This document shows positions 7,571 to 16,700 of a DNA stretch of 34,695 nucleotides, one piece after another. Made by a program: the position numbers and the translations under genes. The stretch is taken from contig MENF01000134.1 in assembly GCA_001769035.1 (NCBI GenBank), positions 1-34,695 of the forward strand, written 5' to 3'. Position 1 is the stretch's first letter; each line of letters begins with the position of its first letter. The notes beneath the pieces were generated by a model, which saw only the letters and a program-made list of their open reading frames with translations, ran no database searches and was not told the origin of the DNA. The DNA comes from Bacteroidetes bacterium GWA2_32_17 (lineage in GTDB: Bacteria > Bacteroidota > Bacteroidia > Bacteroidales > GWA2-32-17).

Positions 7571-9793
7571 CTAAATCAAATTTTCTAAAGCAGTATTATA
7601 TTTTTTTTTAATGTCTTTAATAAACCCATAAGAAATATCGTCAATTCTTAATTCGCCTTTTGTAACATGACCAAGTGCCATAAACGGAATTTTTTGAGTT
7701 ATCATATAATCAATAAATAAATCTTCGCAATTAGGATTAACAGATACAATTACACGACTTTGCGATTCGCCGAATAAAAAGGCATCTTCTCTTGTTTCTG
7801 CGTCTGTTGTAATATCGAATCCTAAATTATTTGATATTGACGATTCAATAAGTGCTGTAAATAAACCACCTTCAGAAATATCGTGAGCAGAGCTTATAAG
7901 TTTCTTTTTAATAACATTTGACACAACCTGCTGAACTTTATATTCCATTTCAATATCGAAATATGGGCAAGGCGAATTGGTTATTTTATGATATTTTAAA
8001 AGATATTCCGACGAAGCAATGTCTTCGATAACCGGTCCAATTAAAAATATCATGTCACCTTTATGCTTAAATGATAAAGATGTAATATTGCTATTGTCAT
8101 CTATTATACCTAGCATACCAATGGTAGGAGTTGGAAAAATTGGTTCAACTGTTTTTCCAATTGTTGTTTGATTATAAAAGCTAACATTTCCGCCAGTTAC
8201 AGGAGTTCCAAATTTTTCGCAAGCAATGCCCATTCCTTTTATTGCTTTAGAAAATTGCCAGAAAACTTCGGGATTATAAGGGTTTCCAAAATTTAAACAA
8301 TTTGTTATTGCAACGGGTGTTCCACCCGAACAAACAATATTTCTTGCAGCTTCGGCAACTGCAATTGAAGTGCCTTTTTCAGGATCAGCCCATACATATC
8401 TTGAATTGCAATCAACAGTTAATGCAATAGCTTTATTTGTATCTTTAATATTTACAATTGCAGCATCTGATGGATAATTAGTTGACATATTACAAGTTCC
8501 TACCATTGAATCGTATTGTTCGTATATCCATTGTTTTGAAGCAATTGTAGGTTCTGAAATTAAAAATTCAGCAACTTCTCGTATATTTTCGGGTTCTTCT
8601 ATTTGTTTAATGTTAAACTTTTTAAGTTGTTTAAAATAAGCCGGTTCTTTATTTTCTCGCTCGTAAACTGGTGCACCACCACCAAGCACCAATGAATCGG
8701 CAGGTACATCGGCAACTAATTTATTATGTTCATAAAACAGTAAACGGTCTTCTTTAATTACTTCGCCAATTATAGCACAATGTAAATCCCATTTTTTAAA
8801 AATATCTTCAACAATTTTTTCTTTTCCTTTGTTAACAACCACCAACATTCTTTCCTGCGATTCTGATAAAAGAATTTCCCATGCTTGCATATTTTTTTGT
8901 CGAAGTGGAACTTTATCAAGTTCTATTTTCATTCCGCATTTGCCTCGAGCCGACATTTCGGAAGTTGAACAAATAATTCCGGCTGCTCCCATATCTTGCA
9001 TGCCAATAATTGCATCAGTTTCATTGAGTTCTAAGCTTGCCTCCAACAAAAGTTTTTCCATGAAAGGGTCGCCAACCTGAACGCTTGGAATATCATCGGC
9101 AGATTTTTCGTTTAAGTCGGCACTTGCAAATGTAGCACCGTGAATTCCATCTTTTCCTGTTGATGAACCAACAATATAAACTGGATTTCCAACCCCTTTT
9201 GCTGTTGCCGAAATAACTTTGTTTTTATTTACAATCCCAACCGACATTGCATTAACTAAAGGATTGGCATTATAACATTCGTCAAAATATACTTCGCCAC
9301 CAACAACAGGAACTCCAAAAGCATTGCCATAATCGCCAATTCCTTTTACAATTCCTTTTAATAACCATTTTGTGCGGTCTAATTTTATATCGCCAAAACG
9401 TAAAGAGTTCAATTGTGCAATTGGACGAGCACCCATAGTGAAAATATCGCGGTTTATTCCACCAACACCTGTGGCAGCTCCCTGATATGGCTCAACTGCA
9501 GATGGGTGATTATGCGATTCAATTTTAAAGGCACAAGCTAATCCATCGCCAATATCAACTAAACCAGCATTTTCTTCACCTGCTTCAGCTAATAAATGTT
9601 TTCCTTTTCGTGGTAAAGTTTTTAACAGTTTAATAGAATTTTTGTATGATGCATGTTCCGACCACATTACCGAATAAATGCTTAACTCGGTAAAATTTGG
9701 AGTACGCCCCAAAAGTTTATTTATTTGTTTAAATTCCTCTGGTAATATACCAAGTTCTTTTGCTGTTTGTATATTTACTTTATTTTCAGTCAT
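7571..9793 (-). CDS. purL: Phosphoribosylformylglycinamidine synthase subunit PurL
   Basis: This 740-residue protein is the size of the small-type PurL, which works with separate PurQ and PurS subunits. It catalyses the ATP-dependent amidation of FGAR to FGAM in purine synthesis. Visible motifs include [72 protein letters not shown] and the second half repeat [23 protein letters not shown] start it at the ATG at 9793 ([15 protein letters not shown]); the longer frame to 9859 adds 22 residues that do not resemble the family. purQ and purS are not in the window. Confidence 0.95.
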   Translation of the reverse strand: MTENKVNIQTAKELGILPEEFKQINKLLGRTPNFTELSIYSVMWSEHASYKNSIKLLKTLPRKGKHLLAEAGEENAGLVDIGDGLACAFKIESHNHPSAVEPYQGAATGVGGINRDIFTMGARPIAQLNSLRFGDIKLDRTKWLLKGIVKGIGDYGNAFGVPVVGGEVYFDECYNANPLVNAMSVGIVNKNKVISATAKGVGNPVYIVGSSTGKDGIHGATFASADLNEKSADDIPSVQVGDPFMEKLLLEASLELNETDAIIGMQDMGAAGIICSTSEMSARGKCGMKIELDKVPLRQKNMQAWEILLSESQERMLVVVNKGKEKIVEDIFKKWDLHCAIIGEVIKEDRLLFYEHNKLVADVPADSLVLGGGAPVYERENKEPAYFKQLKKFNIKQIEEPENIREVAEFLISEPTIASKQWIYEQYDSMVGTCNMSTNYPSDAAIVNIKDTNKAIALTVDCNSRYVWADPEKGTSIAVAEAARNIVCSGGTPVAITNCLNFGNPYNPEVFWQFSKAIKGMGIACEKFGTPVTGGNVSFYNQTTIGKTVEPIFPTPTIGMLGIIDDNSNITSLSFKHKGDMIFLIGPVIEDIASSEYLLKYHKITNSPCPYFDIEMEYKVQQVVSNVIKKKLISSAHDISEGGLFTALIESSISNNLGFDITTDAETREDAFLFGESQSRVIVSVNPNCEDLFIDYMITQKIPFMALGHVTKGELRIDDISYGFIKDIKKKYNTALENLI

Positions 9794-9818
9794 AATTATT
9801 TTTTTTCGTATAATTTCA

Positions 9819-9826
9819 CAAAAGTA
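9819..9826 (-). promoter_or_regulatory. Candidate Bacteroidota -7 promoter box for purL
   Basis: On the minus strand this reads TACTTTTG, matching the Bacteroidota -7 consensus TAnnTTTG, 25 bases upstream of the chosen purL start. A TTTG lies further upstream (9854-9851) but the spacing of 24 is longer than the usual 19-21, so the call is weak. Confidence 0.35.
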
Positions 9827-10034
9827 TAAATTAAGATGCAATTTTGTAAACAAAGGCATAAATTTATTTTAAGAACCCTATTCGTGAAATTTATAATAAA
9901 TATTTATGCCATTATTTTTACTTTAAATAACTCAATCTATTCTTTAAATAAATAATTAACTTACTATAATCATTTTCATTCCGTTTAAAATTATTTTGTT
10001 TTAACATTGCATTAATATTTATTATTATTGTGTT

Positions 10035-12080
10035 ATGAATTTATTTCAAAAACATAAAATCTTTTTTCTGACTGTTATATTATTATTACCATCATTATTA
10101 TATTCTCAAAATTCAAAAGTGCTTAATGATTCTATTATTGAAAAAGAAATTAAAAATTCAGGAAAATATTTATCTACAAATCCTGATTCAGCTTTAATTA
10201 TTGCAAAAAAAGCATATTCAGATGCATTAATTCTAAAAAGCAAAAAAGTAGAATCTCATGCTCTTTATCAATTAGGAATTATTTATAAGACTTTAAGAAA
10301 ATTTGATAAGGCAATTTATTTTCATGTCGAATCACTTAAAATTAAAAGAAAACTTAACGATAAAATAGAAATAGCCCGTTCATTAAATGCACTTGGAAAT
10401 ACTTTTTATGAAATGGGTAATTACTCAAAATCGCTAACTTTTTTCAAACACTCTTTTCGACTTAAACATTTAATAAAGGATGAAAAAGGTGCTGCAATTA
10501 CTTTATTTAATATTGGAAATGTGTATTTAGACCAATCACAATTTGATACTGCATTAATAAATTTTAATAAAGCACTAAGTGTTTTTGATAATCTCAATTT
10601 TGAACAAGGTAAAGCATCATGTTTTAATTCAATAGGCATTATTTATGAATCGCTTGAAGACTATGAAAAAGCACTTTCGTATTATCAGAAATCATTAGAT
10701 ATTGAAACTAAAGACGATAATTATGTGGGTATGATTAATGCATATAACAATATTGGTAATATATACAGCATTGGTGGTATGCAACAAAATTCACTGAATT
10801 TTTATAAAAATGCCTTAAACTACAGTGAGCAAATAAATGACACTGAAAATATTGCTAATGCACTAAAGAATATAGGATTAATTTATACTTTTAGAAACGA
10901 ATTTATAAATGCAAATAACCATTTTATAAGGGCAAAAAAACTTTCCTCCCAAATAAAAAGCAAAGAACTGGAAATAAATGTTTTTCATGCTATTGGTTAT
11001 AGTTATACGTTTCAGGGAAAATGCGATTCGGCTGTTTATTATTTAAAAAAGAGTCTTGAAAATGCGATAAAAATTAATTACAATAATGTTATAGCCGATG
11101 ACTATATAATGTTGGCTCATGCTAATATGTGTGCAGGTAATCAAAATGAAGCTTTCGATTATTACCAGAAATATAATCACGAAAATGATAAATTAATTAA
11201 TGAATTAAATAAAACAAAACTCCAACTAACAAATGTAAAAGAATATAGTCGGATTAATCTTGAGCAAAATCTCGCTCAAATTTTAAAATTAAAAATGAAA
11301 AGTGACAGAGAATATTTTATTCTTATCTTTGTTATAATAATGTTCACTGCCATTGTTGTTTTTCTGTTTTACAGGAAAAAGAATTTGAATTTGAAATATA
11401 AAAACTTAGAATTACAGCAAAAATTTCTACAAGCACAAATGAACCCTCATTTTATTCATAATACTTTAGCTTCAATTGAAGGACATTTGTATAAAAATAA
11501 ACCCGAAGAAACTTCAATATATATATCAGAATTTTCGCATTTAATCAGAAATATTCTTGAAAGTTCAAGAAAAAATTTTATTTCTTTGCAAACCGAACTC
11601 AAAATGTTACAACAATATGTAAATTTACAGAAATTGCGTTACGGTGAATTGTTCACCTGCCAATTTAATGTTGATGCATCAATTAATCAGGAATCTGTTT
11701 GCATACCACCAATGTTAGTTCAACCTATTATTGAAAATTGTATTGAACATGCTTTTTCGGGAGTAAATTACAAGGGTGAAATTATTGTTAAAGTACAAAA
11801 AAATAATAATGTTTTATGTATTGAGATTTGCGACAACGGTACTGGAATTTCACAACTTGATGAAACAAAGTCAAAAAAATCAGATTGCATGCAACTTTCC
11901 CATAAAATTATAGCAGAAAGATTAGCTTCCATGTCTAATCGAAAAACAAAGTACAAAATCGCAATCAATAATTATTGCCTGCCTCCAAATAATACAGGTA
12001 CAAAAATTAAAATTAACTTACCTTTTAAATTACTTAATCAAATAAAAAAAAATGAACAACAAACAATAAACATTTTTTGA
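10035..12080 (+). CDS. TPR-domain LytS-type sensor histidine kinase
   Basis: The product is 681 residues. A signal peptide or N-terminal anchor (KIFFLTVILLLPSLLYS) leads into a periplasmic array of tetratricopeptide repeats, about residues 30-390 (for example ARSLNALGNTFYEMGNYSKSLTFF and AYNNIGNIYSIGGMQQNSLNFY). A transmembrane helix lies near 427-448 (YFILIFVIIMFTAIVVFLFY). The cytoplasmic part is a His_kinase (PF06580-type) domain with the phospho-acceptor His472 in QAQMNPHFIHNTLASIE, and an ATPase domain with PIIENCIEHAFSG and DNGTGI. It lies 133 bp upstream of a LytTR regulator, its likely partner. The TPR array is paralogous to that of the SpoIIE protein at 20205. Confidence 0.9.
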   Translation: MNLFQKHKIFFLTVILLLPSLLYSQNSKVLNDSIIEKEIKNSGKYLSTNPDSALIIAKKAYSDALILKSKKVESHALYQLGIIYKTLRKFDKAIYFHVESLKIKRKLNDKIEIARSLNALGNTFYEMGNYSKSLTFFKHSFRLKHLIKDEKGAAITLFNIGNVYLDQSQFDTALINFNKALSVFDNLNFEQGKASCFNSIGIIYESLEDYEKALSYYQKSLDIETKDDNYVGMINAYNNIGNIYSIGGMQQNSLNFYKNALNYSEQINDTENIANALKNIGLIYTFRNEFINANNHFIRAKKLSSQIKSKELEINVFHAIGYSYTFQGKCDSAVYYLKKSLENAIKINYNNVIADDYIMLAHANMCAGNQNEAFDYYQKYNHENDKLINELNKTKLQLTNVKEYSRINLEQNLAQILKLKMKSDREYFILIFVIIMFTAIVVFLFYRKKNLNLKYKNLELQQKFLQAQMNPHFIHNTLASIEGHLYKNKPEETSIYISEFSHLIRNILESSRKNFISLQTELKMLQQYVNLQKLRYGELFTCQFNVDASINQESVCIPPMLVQPIIENCIEHAFSGVNYKGEIIVKVQKNNNVLCIEICDNGTGISQLDETKSKKSDCMQLSHKIIAERLASMSNRKTKYKIAINNYCLPPNNTGTKIKINLPFKLLNQIKKNEQQTINIF

Positions 12081-12110
12081 ACTTTTTTAAACATAGAACA
12101 ATGCAGTTGG

Positions 12111-12180
12111 CAGTGAACAGTGAACAGTAAACAGTGAACAGTAAACAGTAAACAGTAAACAGTGAACAGTAAACAGTAAA
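12111..12180. repeat. Tandem heptanucleotide array, ten CAGTRAA units
   Basis: Exactly ten consecutive 7-bp units CAGTGAA or CAGTAAA fill 12111-12180, in the order G,G,A,G,A,A,A,G,A,A at the variable base. The array sits between the kinase gene and its response regulator gene. The same heptamer family, more degenerate, recurs in many other gaps of the window (25426, 26462, 27597, 28816, 29247, 32497, 34577). It resembles in form the short tandem heptanucleotide repeats known from filamentous cyanobacteria; the role is unknown. Confidence 0.9.
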
Positions 12181-12213
12181 CTTTTTGAACTTTTTTGAAC
12201 AATAAACTTCATT

Positions 12214-12963
12214 ATGTTAAGAACAATAATAATAGAAGACGAAGAAAACGTTAAAATTAGCATCGAGAAAAAACTTGTACAGTTTTGCCCCGAAATAAAT
12301 TTAATTGGCTGGGCTACCAATGTGAAAAATGCTATTTCTCTTATTTCTGAAACAAAACCCGAACTTGTTTTGCTCGATATTAAATTACCCGATGGTACTG
12401 GTTTCGATATTTTAAAAACGATAAAACCGGTTAATTTTAAATTAATTTTTCTTACTGCTTATAACGAATATGCTACAGAAGCTTTTCGTTTTAGTGCCAT
12501 TGATTATTTAGTAAAGCCCATTCAGATTGAAGAACTTAAAAATGCTATTTCAAAGGCCACCCAAACAATAAATTTACAAAGTATTGAGGGCCGGTTAGAT
12601 ACTTTATTTAACAATATAAATAATCTTTCTAAAAAAGAAAAACGCCTTGTTCTTTTTACCTGCGAAAACATTAGAGTTGTTGAACTTAATGAAATAATAC
12701 GCCTCGAAGCCGATGTTAATTATACCCGCTTTTATTTAACCGACCAAAAAGTAATTTTAGTTTCCAAAACATTAAAAGAATACGATGAAATGTTATGTTC
12801 CTATAACTTTTTCCGCTCACACAAATCGCATCTTATTAATATGGATTATTTTAAATCGTTTGAAAAAGCCGATGGTGGTTATATTTTGTTAAAAGATAAT
12901 GCACAAATTCCCTTATCGGTCAGAAATAAAGATAATATGTTGGAATTATTAAAAAAAATGTAA
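12214..12963 (+). CDS. LytTR-family response regulator
   Basis: This 249-residue protein has an N-terminal receiver domain (about 1-120). Its acidic pocket is IIIEDEE, its phosphorylated residue is probably Asp55 in LVLLDIKLPDGTGFDIL, its Thr is in IFLTAYNEYA and its Lys is in DYLVKPIQIEEL. The C-terminal LytTR DNA-binding domain (about 150-245) includes IIRLEADVNYTRFYL and FFRSHKSHLINMDYFKSFEKADGGYILLKDNAQIPLSVRNK. It is the likely output partner of the TPR-LytS kinase just upstream. The target genes cannot be read from the sequence; the large surface protein gene nearby is only a guess. Confidence 0.92.
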   Translation: MLRTIIIEDEENVKISIEKKLVQFCPEINLIGWATNVKNAISLISETKPELVLLDIKLPDGTGFDILKTIKPVNFKLIFLTAYNEYATEAFRFSAIDYLVKPIQIEELKNAISKATQTINLQSIEGRLDTLFNNINNLSKKEKRLVLFTCENIRVVELNEIIRLEADVNYTRFYLTDQKVILVSKTLKEYDEMLCSYNFFRSHKSHLINMDYFKSFEKADGGYILLKDNAQIPLSVRNKDNMLELLKKM

Positions 12964-13091
12964 TTTTATGGAAAAAATAGCCACAGATTCACAGATTAAA
13001 ATTAAACAATTAAATAACTATGTATAACAATAAACTTTTTTAAACAATAATAAATAATAAATTGTAATTGAACTTTTTTAAACTTTAAATT

Positions 13092-13349
13092 TTAATAATG
13101 ATATTTGCAAGATACTATAATAATGTACTCACCGGTAACCTTGTAAACGAGGCGATGTTCTTTGGTAATTCGTCTGCTCCAGCATCCTTTCAGGTCGTAC
13201 TTGAGCGGTTCGGGCTTGCCGATACCTTCAAAAGGCTTGGTTTGAATATCCTCAATAAGTTGCTTGATATGCCGGCTAACTTTCTTGTTCGTCTTTTTCC
13301 AGTCATTGTATTCTTTCAGAGCATCTTTTTGAAAAATAATTTCCCGCAT
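13092..13349 (-). CDS. YoeB/Txe-family mRNA interferase toxin
   Basis: This 85-residue protein aligns along its whole length with YoeB toxins. The residues that correspond to the catalytic set of E. coli YoeB are all present, shifted by one position: Glu47, Arg66, His84 and Tyr85, in GKPEPLKYDLKGCWSRRITKEHRLVYK and the C-terminal SCKYHY. It should cleave translated mRNA at the ribosome when freed from its antitoxin. It starts 5 bases after the antitoxin stop codon, in the usual antitoxin-first order. The intact active site suggests a functional toxin. Confidence 0.92.
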   Translation of the reverse strand: MREIIFQKDALKEYNDWKKTNKKVSRHIKQLIEDIQTKPFEGIGKPEPLKYDLKGCWSRRITKEHRLVYKVTGEYIIIVSCKYHY

Positions 13350-13354
13350 ATTAC

Positions 13355-13579
13355 TTACAGGTCATTGAGGTTAACAGTAACCATGTTCTTACCTTTTTCC
13401 ACATCTTTTATGCGACTGAGCAACATCTTGCGGTTGGCTTCGCTCGCAAGAAGATACTCTGTTTCGTCCATTTCCGCCTCTACCGTGATAAAAAGATCTT
13501 TATCTCTGAACAAGGTCTTTAACGCATTAATAAAATCAACTGAAAGTTCGTTTGCTTTAATATGGTATGCTGTAGTCAT
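13355..13579 (-). CDS. YefM/Phd-family antitoxin
   Basis: This 74-residue protein lies directly upstream of the YoeB-like toxin. Its composition and layout fit YefM/Phd antitoxins, with an N-terminal DNA-binding part (MTTAYHIKANELSVDFINALKTLF). An acidic helical tail follows (ETEYLLASEANRKMLLSRIKDVEKGKNMVTVNLNDL), whose LLASEANRKMLL segment resembles the YefM neutralising helix. It should bind the toxin and autoregulate the operon. The N-terminus is somewhat divergent from classical YefM, so the assignment leans on context and the C-terminal half. Confidence 0.85.
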   Translation of the reverse strand: MTTAYHIKANELSVDFINALKTLFRDKDLFITVEAEMDETEYLLASEANRKMLLSRIKDVEKGKNMVTVNLNDL

Positions 13580-13596
13580 AATGAATATTTTTTTTA

Positions 13597-13604
13597 CAAA
13601 TATA
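13597..13604 (-). promoter_or_regulatory. Candidate -7 box of the toxin-antitoxin operon
   Basis: The minus strand reads TATATTTG, a perfect match to TAnnTTTG, 17 bases before the antitoxin ATG. No clear -33 TTG is found at the expected distance, so the site is only a candidate. Confidence 0.35.
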
Positions 13605-13714
13605 CAAATTATTAACCATTATATTAAATTTATATGAAAAATCCTAATTTCTTAACAAAAAACATTTTAAGGTTTACAACTTTTAACTTTATAAATTTTA
13701 AACTAAATAACAAT

Positions 13715-16700
13715 ATGAAAACAAAACTTTTAACAACAATTTTATTTGTTATACTAATTTTTGGTTTAGTATTAAATGCAAATGCTGCTGATCGCTATTG
13801 GGTTGGAGGAACAGATACATGGGATGCAACTGCTGGCACAAAATGGGCAACTACTTCTGGAGGAGTTGGGGGTGCGGCTGTTCCTACTAGTTCTGATGAT
13901 GTATTTTTTGATTCGGCAAGTGGAGCAGTTACAGTAACTTTGAGTCAGGTTAATATGTTATGTAAAAATGCTGATTTCACTGGATTTACAGGAACTTTTG
14001 CAGGAAATCAGCCTTTAAACATTTGGGGAACATTACTTACTTTTGGTTCAAATATGACAATGAATTTTACTGGTGTTATTTCTTTTCATATTACATCTGG
14101 AACTTGCATAATCACTTCAAATGGAATAACTCTTCACTCTATTTTAAGAACTACTCAAGGTGGTAGTGAAATATATCAATTAGCCGATGATTTAATAACG
14201 ACAAGTTCTATTGAGATACCTTATGGAACCTTTAATGCCAATAATAAAAACGTAACTTGTGCATCTTTTAATTCTTCATATTCCTCTACTCGCACCATCA
14301 TTATGGGTTCAGGAACTTGGGAGCTTACAGGAACTGGAACTGTTTGGGATTGCACAGACACAACAAATTTAACTTTAAATTGCGGTACTTCTACAATAAA
14401 AATTACAGATGTTTCAAATTATACTAATAGTTTTAAAGGAGGAGGAGAAACTTATTATGATCTTTGGTTTGATAGAGGAACTGCTATAGGTGGCAATCGT
14501 ATTTACAATTCAAATACTTTTAATAATATTAAAGATATTGGAACAAATGCTCACGCATTTTTCTTTGAAGATGGAACAAACCAAACTATAACTTCTTCAA
14601 CAATTAGTGGAAGTACAGGAAATTTGATAGTTTTGCAAGGAACATCTGCAGCAGGTTGGACTATTTCTTGTGCCTCAGGAACAATTACAGTAGATTATTG
14701 TGATATTTCATATTCAACAGCAACAGGCGGTGCAACATTTAATGCAACAAATTCAACAGATGGAGGAAATAATACTGGTTGGATATTTACAACTACAGAC
14801 GTTCAACCACCATCAACTCAAAATACTTCTATCTGCGGCCCCGGCACCCTTTCCCTCACCGCCTCCGGTGCCGATAGCAGCGAAATTTACAATTGGTACG
14901 ATAGCCCTATTGCAGGAACCCTTTTATTATCAGATACTGCACATACTATTGGTTATATTTCTACTTACACAGTAAATTTAATTGCAACTGATACGTTTTG
15001 GGTTGCTATAGATTCGGCAGGTTACGAAAGTGTAAGAGTGCCTGCCATTGGTTTTGTTTTCTCGCCCGGGCAAACCGTAACCGATACAATAAACAAATTC
15101 ATTCACGATGGCCGCGACTGCCAGAATTACCCCATTGTAAAAATCGGCAACCAGTGGTGGATGGCAGAGAACCTGAATGCTGCAAAATACAGAGATGGTT
15201 CGGTAATACCAAATGTAACAAATGTTACAACATGGAGTAATTTGACCACAGGAGCGTTGTGTTACTACAATAATGATTCTTCTTTATATGCAGAGACATA
15301 TAGCTCGCTATACAACTGGTATGCAGTAAACGACAACCGCAAAATTGCTCCGGTTGGCTGGCACGTAGCTACTGATTCGGAATGGAACATTATGGAAAAA
15401 TACCTTGATAATACAGTAGATACTATTGCCACGGGTTGGGTAGGCACTGATATCGGCGGCAAACTTAAAGAAACCGGCACAACGCACTGGGCAAGCCCAA
15501 ACACAGGTGCCACCAATAGCAGCGGTTTCACATCCCTTCCGGGCGGCCAACGCAGTTACGTTGGCTCGTTCTACGATGCCGGCCAAGTCGGCAACTGGTG
15601 GTCGGCTACGGAGTTCTCTGTTACGTACGCTTGGCTTCGGGGTTGGAGTTACAGCCTCGCTACCGTGTACAGGGGCACCAACTATAAGACGTACGGCTTT
15701 AGCGTTCGTTGCGTTAAAAACACCTGCAACGATGTTGCGGTTACCGTTGATACCACAGTCTGTCATGGCGGTTCCGTATCGATAGGCTCAAGTATTTACG
15801 ATTCTACAGGTACATATATCGATACTTTGCTTACTTCACTTGGTTGCGATAGTATTGTTACGACAAATCTAACTGTTGTAAATATTGCAGATATTTCTAA
15901 TGTAAACCTTCAAAATGGCCTTGTTGCATATTATCCCTTCAACGGTAACGCAAATGATGAAAGCGGAAATGGGAATGACGGTACTGTAAACGGTGCTACG
16001 CTTACAACTGATAGGTTTGGGAATGCTGGGAAGGCGTATAGTTTTGATGGGGTTAGTAATTCAATAGATAATTCAACTATTACTAATTTGACTTCAGTTC
16101 AGACTAAAACAGCATGGATTAAACCTTATACAGTTGCAGGTGGTTCGAATTTATACATCATAGATGAAGGTGGAAATAATAATTGGATGCAATTATATGA
16201 TGTTGATTTTGATAGTAAGTTAGAATTAAAAGCAGGTTCTGTTCCTCCTAATGTAGTTGAAAGTGATTTTGAATTTATTCAATCTGACACATGGTATTTT
16301 GTTGCTGTTACACAAGATGTAAATAATGTAATGAAGTTGTATGTAAATGGAGTCCTTGATTATACTGGCACTGTAAATTCTGTGTCATCACCTCTTATCA
16401 CAATTGGTAAATTCAGTAATAATTCTTGTTATTTTAACGGTATAATTGACGACATCCGCATATACAACCGGGCATTAAACGCCCAGGAAATACAAGCATT
16501 ATACGAAGAGCAAAATCCCATGATTTTTACCTCCGAATGCCACGATTTGAATGATAACCAGATACCGCAGGGATGGACATTTGAAGAAGCTTTAGCTACT
16601 GCAAATATTTCGGGTGGAAAAATGAATGCTTTTGTTACTAATGCTGAAGGTCGTTTAAGCAGAGAAGGAATTATACCGGATAATACAAGTAAAGTTGTTC

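Noticed and set aside
12111-12180. CRISPR-like array
   Set aside because: The units are 7 bp with no spacers and no cas genes nearby; it is a simple heptamer tandem repeat.
13098-13637. 179-codon plus-strand frame opposite the toxin-antitoxin genes
   Set aside because: The minus strand carries the complete YefM-YoeB pair with an intact active site; the plus frame has no recognisable features.
13634-13714. Upstream start for the surface protein
   Set aside because: The extra 27 residues precede a textbook signal peptide starting at 13715 and would disrupt it.
15541-15715. A complete DGR cassette in this window
   Set aside because: I found no reverse transcriptase frame with a YxDD motif and no second, A-rich copy of the block on either strand; only a possible target remains.
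15308-15766. Long minus-strand open frame opposite the FISUMP domain
   Set aside because: It is a shadow of the GC-rich, A-poor coding stretch on the plus strand; its translation resembles no family and has no separate start context.
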